17,750 nucleotides of DNA from JAYQPD01 sp046050105 (GTDB lineage Bacteria > Patescibacteriota > Minisyncoccia > Phycocordibacterales > UBA918): positions 1 through 17,750 of the forward strand of contig JBJOQE010000005.1 in assembly GCA_046050105.1 (NCBI GenBank), given 5' to 3'. Below the pieces are notes generated by a model. It worked only from the letters and a program-made list of their open reading frames with translations. It had not been told where the DNA came from and searched no databases. Below, piece after piece: positions 1-5,723 of this stretch. The stretch's first letter is position 1; every line of letters starts with the position of its first letter. Made by a program: the position numbers and the translations under genes.

Positions 1-323
1 TTATGTTTCTCATACCATCCACGCTCAGAGAGGCCACAAACGAGTGACCACACCACCAGTGCGAAGTTGCGCCCTTGAGTTTCAGAGTCAAATACTTGTT
101 TATGGGACAAGTCATGTCCAAGCATGCCCGCTTGCACAAGGAGGAATCCAAAAAAGACACCGTTTGCAACCGTTGCCACTGTCGAGTGAGGAAAAGCACA
201 CATAACGCCCCACGAGAGTGCGAAGCCAGCCAAAAGGAGGAGTGTGAGTACTGCATATGCACCATACTTGCGTTCAAACAGACCCGCAGTTTCAACTCTT
301 TGTCTCAATACATCGTATGACAT
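1..323 (-). CDS. Membrane fatty acid desaturase, N-terminal part (cut by window edge)
   Basis: Reading the minus strand from an ATG at 323 gives 107 complete codons that run off the left edge. Residues 22-42 and 46-68 look like membrane segments. They are followed by HDLSH (H70, H74), the first histidine box (HxxxH) of membrane di-iron fatty acid desaturases. The last visible residues, W-Y-E-K-H-N (H107), match the start of the second box, usually [K/R]HNxHH. The family inserts double bonds into acyl chains at the membrane using O2 and an electron donor. The start lies 22 nt after the stop of the beta-CASP gene, so it is probably the third gene of that unit. No Shine-Dalgarno is visible. The catalytic C-terminal part is outside the window, so substrate and regioselectivity cannot be judged. 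The family call is fairly secure because of the box spacing. Confidence 0.72.
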   Translation of the reverse strand, partial: MSYDVLRQRVETAGLFERKYGAYAVLTLLLLAGFALSWGVMCAFPHSTVATVANGVFFGFLLVQAGMLGHDLSHKQVFDSETQGRNFALVVWSLVCGLSERGWYEKH

Positions 324-345
324 GCAACAGTATGGTGAATATTTT

Positions 346-1704
346 TTAAAAATCAATTGCCTCTACGGCCTCAGCTTCTGGTGCACGGGCGTCCACTCCC
401 AGGTAATCACGGAGACGCTGCACCAAGAAGAGTGACGCTCGCTCCTCACCCATCACTACAAACACCTTCTTGACGCGCTCCATGCTGGTTGCTACGAAGT
501 TGATGAGCATGTCGCGGTCGGCGTGCCCTGAGTAGCCGCGGATGGTGCGGATGCGGGCGCGGACCCGGACCGGCACGCCGTCTATGGTTACCCGCGTGAC
601 GCCATCTTGAAGTAAGCGACCCACACTCCCTACCGTCTGAAACCCGACAAGCAGCAGGGTGGTGTCTGGTTTCCCTAGGTAGTGAAGCTCGTGGGTGAGC
701 ACGCGGCCACCATGCGACATACCCGAGCCCGCAATGATAATCTTCGGGCCAGGAACACGCCCAATGTCGTCAGACTCTTGGCGAGTTTTCGTGAGCTTGA
801 GCTTCGGAAATGCAAAAATATCGTCTCCCGCTTCTATTTGCTTGCGCACTTCGGGCTTGAGGTATGCACGATGCGCGCGATATACCTCGGTGACGGAAAT
901 GGCGAGTGGGGAATCGAGAAACACAGGGAGTGGGTCGATGAGGCCAGACTCAACAAAATTGTTTATTTCAAACAACATCGCCTGGGTGCGTTCAAGCGAA
1001 AAAGCAGGAATGATGAGAGTGCCCTTGCGTTTGATGGTTTCCTTTATTTCCTCGAGCAGCATCGAAGAGCGTTCCACCACCTGCTCATGGAGCCGATTTC
1101 CATACACCGACTCCATGACGAGGTAGTCGATATCCGCTTGTGGCTCTGGCTCCCCCACAAGTGGCTGTGGGGCGTTGCCGATGTCGCCCGTAAACATAAT
1201 GCGCTTTCCGCCACGCTCGAATACGACATGCGATGAGCCAAGGATATGGCCAGCATCATACAAGGTAGCACTGACGTCCCCCAGGGTGAGCGGCTGGTGG
1301 TACGGAATGGTGGTCCAGAGCGCCAGTGCGCGGCTGATATCTTCCTCGCGATAGAGTGGCTCTGCACCGCCTTGCTGTGCCTCATGCTCCATAATGCGAA
1401 GCGCATCAGGAAGCATGATTGCTGCCAAATCTTTCGTGGGAGAAGTGGAATATATCTTTCCAGTGAATCCATCGCGTACAAGCTTTGGAATGCGGCCGAT
1501 GTGGTCGGCATGAGCATGCGTAACCACAAGTGCATTAAGTGTGCTAGGGTCGTAGGCAAATGCTTCCGCGTTACGCTTTGGTGCAAAATCACTTCCTTGC
1601 TCAAGGCCACAGTCGATGGCGATGCGCAGAGTTCCTGTATCAAGTACAAAGTTAGCTCCCGTCACACTCCCTACCCCGCCGTAAAACCCAACAGTTGCAC
1701 TCAT
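346..1704 (-). CDS. Beta-CASP metallo-beta-lactamase fold RNA-processing hydrolase
   Basis: This 452-residue protein has all landmarks of the beta-CASP branch of the metallo-beta-lactamase fold. Motif 2 is HAHADH (H63, H65, D67, H68), motif 3 is AGHILGSS (H153), and motif 4 is the aspartate in FTGDIG (D174). Motif A is the glutamate in ESVYG (E198), motif B is H331 in GSGMSHGG, and motif C is H394 in GYSGHAD. The family contains zinc-dependent RNA endo/exonucleases related to CPSF73/Cft2 and RNase J. The fold runs MBL, then an inserted beta-CASP cap (about 205-385), then return to MBL. With all ligands intact it should be an active cytoplasmic nuclease; the RNA target is unknown. It starts with ATG 6 nt after the small membrane gene and precedes the desaturase, so the three are probably co-transcribed. 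No Shine-Dalgarno is visible. A perfect 8-bp hairpin (1721-1740) sits just upstream of the start. Confidence 0.9.
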   Translation of the reverse strand: MSATVGFYGGVGSVTGANFVLDTGTLRIAIDCGLEQGSDFAPKRNAEAFAYDPSTLNALVVTHAHADHIGRIPKLVRDGFTGKIYSTSPTKDLAAIMLPDALRIMEHEAQQGGAEPLYREEDISRALALWTTIPYHQPLTLGDVSATLYDAGHILGSSHVVFERGGKRIMFTGDIGNAPQPLVGEPEPQADIDYLVMESVYGNRLHEQVVERSSMLLEEIKETIKRKGTLIIPAFSLERTQAMLFEINNFVESGLIDPLPVFLDSPLAISVTEVYRAHRAYLKPEVRKQIEAGDDIFAFPKLKLTKTRQESDDIGRVPGPKIIIAGSGMSHGGRVLTHELHYLGKPDTTLLLVGFQTVGSVGRLLQDGVTRVTIDGVPVRVRARIRTIRGYSGHADRDMLINFVATSMERVKKVFVVMGEERASLFLVQRLRDYLGVDARAPEAEAVEAIDF

Positions 1705-1710
1705 GGCATT

Positions 1711-2085
1711 TTATAACTTTGCTACCGCACGAGCGGTAGCATATCCAATAATAGCTCCCACGACATCCATGGAGAGATCAATCGCGGTGTCGAGCACATA
1801 CCCCGGAAGCAGAGGGCCTACACTAAACTCATACACCTCCCAGAGAAGGCCGATGGTGAGTGCTGCCCCTATAGTGGCACACAGACCAAAGGTGAGTGTT
1901 TCTTCAAAACGACCGAGCATAAACCGGCTCTGGTAGCCCAGTGCTACTGTGGCTCCCCCCAAGATATGCATTGGGATATCGAGCCAGAGGTAAACCCAGT
2001 ACAAAGAAAAAATGAGTGCTGTGGTGTGGAGCACTGCCAACATGGTGATGGAGAGGGTGAAGAGAAGAAAGATGGTGGCGTGCAT
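1711..2085 (-). CDS. Small polytopic membrane protein, DUF2238/YjdF-like
   Basis: From the ATG at 2085 the product is 124 residues with about four hydrophobic segments (roughly 4-32, 37-52, 66-82, 105-120). Membrane-embedded polar motifs recall the DUF2238 (YjdF) family: H40 in IPMHILGG, the W-E-x-Y-E motif at 82-86, and D99-T100-xx-D103-xxx-D107 followed by G-A-I-I-G. The function of that family is not known to me. The frame stays open upstream to 2166, but the longer starts run through a strong hairpin (2125-2149). An extended -10 box (TGCTATACT, 2102-2110) lies just upstream of the 2085 ATG, so the short start is preferred. The gene heads a compact unit with the beta-CASP nuclease 6 nt downstream. 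A VanZ-like relationship is the main alternative. Confidence 0.6.
   Translation of the reverse strand: MHATIFLLFTLSITMLAVLHTTALIFSLYWVYLWLDIPMHILGGATVALGYQSRFMLGRFEETLTFGLCATIGAALTIGLLWEVYEFSVGPLLPGYVLDTAIDLSMDVVGAIIGYATARAVAKL
1721..1740 (-). other. Perfect 8-bp hairpin before the beta-CASP start codon
   Basis: GCTACCGC and GCGGTAGC form a perfect stem around a 4-nt loop, 16 nt upstream of the beta-CASP ATG and inside the last codons of the membrane protein gene. No T-run follows on the minus strand, so it is not a normal terminator. It could affect translation or processing between the two genes, or be chance within coding sequence. Confidence 0.35.
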
Positions 2086-2101
2086 ATGACTGTACACAAA
2101 T

Positions 2102-2110
2102 AGTATAGCA
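2102..2110 (-). promoter_or_regulatory. Extended -10 promoter for the membrane/nuclease/desaturase unit
   Basis: On the minus strand the sequence TGCTATACT fits an extended -10 (TGnTATAAT) with one mismatch. It ends 16 nt before the ATG at 2085, giving a leader of roughly 10 nt. No good -35 is visible at 17 nt, as is common for extended -10 promoters. It lies just downstream of the hairpin terminator at 2125-2149. Confidence 0.5.
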
Positions 2111-2124
2111 AACGAAACGACAAA

Positions 2125-2149
2125 GCCCGTTTCGCAAAGCGAAACGGGC
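2125..2149 (-). terminator. Hairpin terminator ending the candidate ncRNA
   Basis: A perfect 11-bp stem (GCCCGTTTCGC with its complement) closes on a 3-nt loop. On the minus strand it is followed by TTTGTCGTTT, a modest U-rich tract. It sits at the end of the structured RNA candidate and just before the promoter of the next gene, as expected for an intrinsic terminator. Confidence 0.65.
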
Positions 2150-2305
2150 ATTATCGAGAGGATCACAGGCGCATGCTCCTCGAAAGTCGAGGTGGGTGCT
2201 CTTTCCGTTACTTGGCTGAAGTCTCACGAATGAGTCCTCATGAAGTAACGCGACTACAAGCTCCCGAGCAAAGATATTTAAGCGGAACATGCGACAAGCG
2301 ATCCT
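2125..2305 (-). ncRNA. Candidate structured small RNA, 6S-like layout
   Basis: No convincing gene covers this stretch, but the minus strand has the makings of an RNA gene. A TATACT box (2312-2317) would place the start near 2305. That base begins a stem AGGATC (2300-2305) pairing with GATCCT (2159-2164), continued by GCATG (2288-2292) with CATGC (2171-2175). Inside lie an open 5' strand, a long terminal hairpin (CGTTACTT/AAGTAACG, then a mostly paired 9-bp arm capped by TTCG), and a 3' strand carrying a small hairpin (CCTCGA/TCGAGG). A terminator follows at 2125-2149. Closing stem, central bubble with a short 3'-side hairpin and long terminal stem is the layout of 6S RNA, which binds RNA polymerase. 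I cannot confirm the family from sequence alone. The body is about 147 nt, shorter than the roughly 180 nt of E. coli 6S. The coherent promoter-structure-terminator arrangement is firmer than the 6S label. Confidence 0.5.
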
Positions 2306-2311
2306 TTGGTG

Positions 2312-2317
2312 AGTATA
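2312..2317 (-). promoter_or_regulatory. -10 box for the candidate small RNA
   Basis: TATACT on the minus strand lies 6 nt before the base that opens the closing stem of the RNA candidate. The -35 region is weak (CTTCAT at 17 nt spacing). The sequence just after the box is CACC, resembling the CACCCC seen after the -10 of the two ribosomal restart promoters. Confidence 0.4.
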
Positions 2318-2476
2318 CACCTACGGCTTAAAAAATGAAGATGTGGATAGAATAGGATGGCTATGGGCATCACTGTCATTTTGAACCCAGACCTATCAAA
2401 CTAGGAATATACTCCTCACCACTCATATCATCGAGCATTCGCCGGGATCAAAAGTGCCACAGAGACGAGACGATAA

Positions 2477-2526
2477 GCAAAAAGACCGCGAGTCGTACTT
2501 TAAGGTACGGTGAGCGGTCTTTTTGC
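2477..2526. terminator. Bidirectional terminator after ndk
   Basis: A 13-bp perfect outer stem (GCAAAAAGACCGC with its complement) encloses an inner GTAC/GTAC stem. A and T runs in the arms allow termination in both directions. It lies about 40 nt after the ndk stop and so should end that transcript. Its inner sequence resembles the hairpin at 5514-5560. Confidence 0.8.
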
Positions 2527-2567
2527 GCAATCAACGAAGTATGTGTGGTGCTTTTGGTCTTGGCGAC

Positions 2568-3179
2568 TTAGTCGAGGATGCCGTTTAGGTCCACATCGTA
2601 GAGTATGCGTTCCTGCACCGTCTTATAGTTGATGATTTCCTTTTCATCAAACCATACCTTGATTTCGCGTTCAGCCTCTTCAGGAGATTCTGAACAATGG
2701 ATGAGGTTGCGCACTGCGCGATTCTGGATGGTTGAGTGTCCGTATGAGTCAACGGTGAGGTCGCCACGAATGGTACCTACGTCTGAGGTCGAGGGCTCCG
2801 TTGAACCCACAATCTTGGTGACAATGGCAACCGACTGATTACCCTCGACCACCATTGCGAGCACCGGACCTGCAGTAACAAACTTTACAATAGTATCGAT
2901 GATACCCTTCCCGTAGGTCATCTCGTCTTTCTCGACGGGAAGTCCCTGCGCAGTAAGGTCTTCAATGATGCGCTTTCCCTTTTTGAGGAACCACGCCTCA
3001 TCTTTATTGTAGTGAGTAAGGCACTGTTCTTCGGTAGGAACCAAGAACTTAAAGGCTGTAAACTTGAGGCCGGTGCGCTCGAAACGGCTGATAATTTCGC
3101 CGATAAGAGCACGCTGTACGCCATCTGGTTTAATAATGACGAGTGTTCGCTCTTTGTGCATTTCTCGTTGTGGATTCAT
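2568..3179 (-). CDS. ndk: Nucleoside diphosphate kinase, enlarged form
   Basis: This enzyme transfers the gamma-phosphate between nucleoside triphosphates and diphosphates through a phosphohistidine. The sequence shows the N-terminal strand with IKPDG (K17), TSDVGTIRGD at about 131-140, and the catalytic histidine in NLIHCSES (H161) followed by EEAEREI. At 203 residues it is about 60 longer than typical bacterial Ndk (about 140-150). Extra sequence sits mainly at about 62-92 and between the GTIRGD motif and the active-site histidine (about 143-158), plus a longer C-terminus. All core motifs are intact, so it should be active. Start choice: ATG at 3179 is used here. ATG at 3161 (M7, giving MHKERTLVII) fits the family N-terminus equally well and would allow a leader of about 20 nt from the strong promoter at 3189-3217. 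A bidirectional terminator follows. Confidence 0.93.
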   Translation of the reverse strand: MNPQREMHKERTLVIIKPDGVQRALIGEIISRFERTGLKFTAFKFLVPTEEQCLTHYNKDEAWFLKKGKRIIEDLTAQGLPVEKDEMTYGKGIIDTIVKFVTAGPVLAMVVEGNQSVAIVTKIVGSTEPSTSDVGTIRGDLTVDSYGHSTIQNRAVRNLIHCSESPEEAEREIKVWFDEKEIINYKTVQERILYDVDLNGILD

Positions 3180-3188
3180 GATGCGAAA

Positions 3189-3217
3189 AATATATCACGA
3201 AAAGGTCCTTTGTTCAA
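3189..3217 (-). promoter_or_regulatory. ndk promoter
   Basis: On the minus strand TTGAAC (3212-3217) and TATATT (3189-3194) are separated by 17 nt, a good housekeeping-type promoter. Transcription would start near 3182. That leaves almost no leader if translation begins at 3179, or about 20 nt if it begins at 3161. Confidence 0.65.
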
Positions 3218-3294
3218 GCCGTAGAAATATATTTATTGGATAGATACAGAGTCAGGTTAGCCATCATAGAACTGCAGAATCCCTGGTGTAGAGA

Positions 3295-4065
3295 CTACTC
3301 TGTCACTATCTCCGGGCCGTTTTCAGTGATGATGACGGTGTGCTCGAAGTGGGCGCTCCGCGAGCCATCACGTGAATAGACGGTGTAGCCGTCGCCCTCG
3401 TCGTCAAACTCCACCTCTTTTGAACCTACGTTGATGATAGGTTCAATAGCAAACACCATACCGGGCTTTATGAGTGCCCCCGCGCCCTTCTTTCCAAAAT
3501 TAGGAATCATCGGCTCTTCATGCACGGCGTAGCCTACCCCGTGGCCGCAAAGCGCCTCTACCACCCCCATACCCGTTGGCTTTACAAACTGTGAGATGGC
3601 GTAGCCTATGTCACCCACGTGGTTACCTGGCACCGCCTGCGCAATACCCACATACATCGCCTCACGAGTAATGCGCAATAACTCGGTCGATTCTTTATCT
3701 ATCTTCCCCACCCCTACCGTAAGGCCAGAGTCCACAATCATGCCGTTGTAGCCCAAGGTGGCGTCAATATTGATGACATCTCCTTGCTCGAGCACCACAT
3801 CTTTTGTGGGGATGCCGTGCTGCACAACATCATTCACTGACGTACAAATTGCAGCGGGGTACGGCCGCGGGGCAAACTCAGGCTTATAGCCCAAAAGTAC
3901 CGGCTCTGCACCTGCGGCTTTCATGAGCTTCTGAGCAAGCACATCAAGGTCGTACGTTGAAACACCTGGCTTGGCTGCCTTTGCAAGTTCTTTCAAAATA
4001 CGTGAGAGCACTGGCCCCGCAACACGGATTTTTTCTAGGTCTTGTGGTGACTTGATACGAATCAT
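3295..4065 (-). CDS. map: Methionine aminopeptidase, type I
   Basis: It removes the initiator methionine from nascent proteins in the cytoplasm. All five metal ligands of the pita-bread fold are visible: D101 (INIDAT), D112 (IVDSGLT), H175 (CGHGVG), E208 (FAIEP) and E241 (HFEHTV). The substrate-binding histidines H83 (VQHGIP) and H182 (VHEEP) are also present. The length (256) is normal for type I enzymes without a zinc-finger or SH3-like N-terminal extension. The start is 3 nt after the adk stop, and gmk-adk-map form a tight operon. Linkage of adk and map to secY is widespread in bacteria; here they are separated from secY by a terminator and a new promoter. No clear terminator was found between map and the ndk promoter. 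Confidence 0.97.
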   Translation of the reverse strand: MIRIKSPQDLEKIRVAGPVLSRILKELAKAAKPGVSTYDLDVLAQKLMKAAGAEPVLLGYKPEFAPRPYPAAICTSVNDVVQHGIPTKDVVLEQGDVINIDATLGYNGMIVDSGLTVGVGKIDKESTELLRITREAMYVGIAQAVPGNHVGDIGYAISQFVKPTGMGVVEALCGHGVGYAVHEEPMIPNFGKKGAGALIKPGMVFAIEPIINVGSKEVEFDDEGDGYTVYSRDGSRSAHFEHTVIITENGPEIVTE

Positions 4066-4068
4066 GCC

Positions 4069-4662
4069 TTAGAGTCCTAAGTGTTTCTTGATATCAGAAG
4101 CAATATCCTCAATACCTCTCGTGGCATCCACATGAATGGTGCGTGTATTGGTGCGCGACTCATAGTAAGTGACGACCGGGAGCGTTTTCTCGCGGTAGTC
4201 ACGGAGTCGTACTTCGATAGCCTCGTCGGTGTCGTCCTTGCGTGCACGAAGCTTCATACGCTGACGGACCAACTCCTCAGACACATCGAGGAAGAAAATG
4301 GTGACGTTGGCGCGTTCGTAAAATGCCAAGGCTGTTTCAAGTACAATGGCCTCCTCGACGGTGCGAGGGAACCCATCAATGAGAAGGTGGCAGTCGGGGC
4401 TTGCGTGATGCAGGAAGGCATCACCCCACAGCACTACCGAGAGGAAGAGCGGTTGAAAGGCGCCGGTGTCGATGGTGCCCGCGACGCTCTTTTCGGTGAA
4501 GTTTTCCTCTTTGGCCGCAAGCGCGCGGAAACGACGCCCGGTCTGGATGTCTACCACACGACGCGTAGGGTCTGCAGCACGTAGCGCGCCGGCAAGCTTT
4601 GCTATCTGTGTGCCCTTACCACTTCCCTGTGGGCCGATAAATATGATGGTTTCGGGTTTCAT
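4069..4662 (-). CDS. adk: Adenylate kinase, short-LID form
   Basis: It interconverts ATP + AMP and 2 ADP. The sequence shows the P-loop GPQGSGKGT (10-18), an NMP-binding segment around DIQTGRRFRAL (38-48), the IDGFPRT motif (95-101), and the LID arginines R139 and R141 followed by DDTDEAIEVRLRDY. The LID between R139 and the DDT segment is only a few residues, so this is the short-LID type without the zinc-binding or long insert LID. The total is 197 residues. It starts 5 nt after the gmk stop and ends 3 nt before map. A role as UMP/CMP kinase is possible for short-LID proteins, but the neighbours (secY, map) favour adk. Confidence 0.93.
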   Translation of the reverse strand: MKPETIIFIGPQGSGKGTQIAKLAGALRAADPTRRVVDIQTGRRFRALAAKEENFTEKSVAGTIDTGAFQPLFLSVVLWGDAFLHHASPDCHLLIDGFPRTVEEAIVLETALAFYERANVTIFFLDVSEELVRQRMKLRARKDDTDEAIEVRLRDYREKTLPVVTYYESRTNTRTIHVDATRGIEDIASDIKKHLGL

Positions 4663-4667
4663 AAATG

Positions 4668-5294
4668 TTATGACAGCTGATCTTCTCTTTTAGGGATTCT
4701 GGCAATGGCCTCTTTGACGATGTTCACGAGGCGCTCTTTCGCAAGCTCCACTTTGTGTTGGTCTGAGTTGTCGATGACGAGGTCGGAGAAGGCCTTGGAA
4801 CTCATCTCTTCCACGTAGCGCTCGCGACGAAGCTCGAGCTCACCCACTGAGATAGGTGCACGAGCAATAATGCGCTCGCGGAGCACGTCCCACGGGCCAC
4901 CGTCGATAAAGATGATGGAGCGATTCTCAGGCGGAATGCGCTCGCGAATAGCCAACACTCCCTGGAGCTCCACTTCACGGATGACCACCCTCCCCTCGCG
5001 AAGCGGCATGACCACTTCACTCCTCGGTGTGCCGTAGAAATTGCCGCTGTACTCCGCCCATTCGAGGAAGTCGTTTTCACGCATGCGGGTTTCAAACTCC
5101 TCACGAGTGATGAAGTGGTACATGTGACCATCTACTTCACCAGGACGTGGCACTCTCGTGGTACAGGACACCGCAAAGTGCACGTGCGGGTCATGCTCAA
5201 AGGCGGTACGTAGGTGGTTGATAAGGAAGCCCTTCCCTGCGCCTGAGGGCGCCATGATGAGGACGAGCTGGCCGGTGATTTCTTTTTCAATCAT
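4668..5294 (-). CDS. gmk: Guanylate kinase-like enzyme
   Basis: Gmk phosphorylates GMP to GDP using ATP. The 208-residue protein has the N-terminal P-loop APSGAGKG (15-22), the GMP-binding signature TTRVPRPGEVDGHMYHFI (45-62), and the GNFYGTP segment (84-90) typical of the family. An oddity is the P-loop end. After the lysine (K21) come G22 and F23, whereas Gmk proteins normally have serine or threonine in at least one of these places (for example GKST or GKGT). The rest of the protein looks regular, so activity is still likely. It is first in a gmk-adk-map operon. A promoter lies so close upstream (5304-5332) that the transcript may be nearly leaderless. Confidence 0.9.
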   Translation of the reverse strand: MIEKEITGQLVLIMAPSGAGKGFLINHLRTAFEHDPHVHFAVSCTTRVPRPGEVDGHMYHFITREEFETRMRENDFLEWAEYSGNFYGTPRSEVVMPLREGRVVIREVELQGVLAIRERIPPENRSIIFIDGGPWDVLRERIIARAPISVGELELRRERYVEEMSSKAFSDLVIDNSDQHKVELAKERLVNIVKEAIARIPKREDQLS

Positions 5295-5303
5295 GAGAGC
5301 CGT

Positions 5304-5332
5304 ATTGTACTTGGTTTTTGCCTATTTATAAA
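5304..5332 (-). promoter_or_regulatory. gmk-adk-map promoter
   Basis: On the minus strand TTTATA (5327-5332) and TACAAT (5304-5309) are 17 nt apart. The -10 ends only 9 nt before the gmk ATG, so the transcript would start about 3 nt from the start codon or at it, with no room for a Shine-Dalgarno. Confidence 0.55.
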
Positions 5333-5393
5333 TGCCCGTTCGGCACCTCGGTTTCCGAGACCGTTATCTCCATCCCAGCGGATGGAGCACTAT

Positions 5394-5411
5394 GCACCCC
5401 AAGGGTACTTG
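5394..5411. repeat. 18-bp direct repeat, copy 1
   Basis: The sequence GCACCCCAAGGGTACTTG occurs here and, identically, at 5448-5465, 54 nt away. Each copy contains a short dyad, ACCC-CAA-GGGT. The segment between them begins and ends with GCGTTAC/GTAACGC arms (5411-5417 and 5436-5442), so the pair frames a hairpin. It lies in the gmk/secY intergenic region. Function unknown. Confidence 0.7.
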
Positions 5412-5447
5412 CGTTACATAGTCGCTTCCGCTCCTTGTAACGCTGGC

Positions 5448-5465
5448 GCACCCCAAGGGTACTTG
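5448..5465. repeat. 18-bp direct repeat, copy 2
   Basis: This is the second identical copy of the 18-mer at 5394-5411, followed by a T-run (5466-5470) on the plus strand. No neighbouring plus-strand gene explains it. Confidence 0.7.
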
Positions 5466-5513
5466 TTTTTCTAACTCCCTATGGTCGAAGAAAAACTGGC
5501 GCGAGGCGACAAG

Positions 5514-5560
5514 AAGAAAAGCCGCGAGCTGTACACAGAGTACTGCGAGCGGCTTTTCTT
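5514..5560. terminator. Bidirectional terminator after secY
   Basis: A 12-bp perfect stem (AAGAAAAGCCGC with its complement) encloses an inner GTAC/GTAC stem. On the minus strand it is followed by TTCTTGTC. It lies about 160 nt after the secY stop and is the first T-rich hairpin downstream. The arms and inner part (CCGCGAG, GTAC, GTAC, GAGCGG) match the terminator after ndk, so the two belong to one hairpin family. Confidence 0.7.
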
Positions 5561-5580
5561 TGAAGGCAACGAAGTAGATT

Positions 5581-5692
5581 GTGCCTCTATGCGCTTTGGG
5601 ATTCTTTTGAATTTCGATGCAATTCGAGGCACGGAGAAGCCCTGGTGCGAGGCGTGGTGTGACCCACGTTGAGCAGCAGGGCTAGGTTCCGT
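5581..5692. other. Highly structured secY 3' region, possible RNA
   Basis: Two nested or competing hairpins fill this gene-free stretch. One pairs GTGCCTC (5581-5587) with GAGGCAC (5626-5632). The second pairs ACGGA (5631-5635) with TCCGT (5688-5692), AGCCCTG (5638-5644) with CAGGGCT (5677-5683), and CGTGG (5653-5657) with CCACG (5664-5668), with an internal loop. The hairpins share bases 5631-5632, so they compete there. The rest of 5295-5723 holds the gmk promoter, two small hairpins (CTCGG/CCGAG near 5347, CTCCATC/GATGGAG near 5368), the direct repeats and the terminator. No convincing gene was found. It could be a 3' UTR structure of secY or a small RNA; no family is recognised. Confidence 0.35.
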
Positions 5693-5723
5693 AACGAAGA
5701 AGTGCGCGGAATTCAGGGGAATC

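Noticed and set aside
682..1236. Long plus-strand open frames opposite the beta-CASP gene
   Set aside because: They mirror a strongly conserved gene on the other strand and show no domain of their own.
2086..2166. Longer GTG or ATG starts for the small membrane protein
   Set aside because: They would include a perfect terminator hairpin and lie upstream of the extended -10 box.
2215..2255. Hammerhead ribozyme in the candidate RNA
   Set aside because: Bases near CATGAG and GAGAC recall the core, but the required CTGATGA and GAAA segments are absent.
1904..2320. 138-codon minus-strand open frame
   Set aside because: It overlaps the membrane protein gene in another frame and covers the structured RNA and its terminator. 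The protein looks random and has no start signals.
5394..5465. CRISPR array from the 18-bp repeats
   Set aside because: Only two copies, repeats are too short, and there are no cas genes.
5481..5672. 63-codon plus-strand open frame between gmk and secY
   Set aside because: It runs through the bidirectional terminator and other hairpins and lacks a ribosome binding site. Weak case only.
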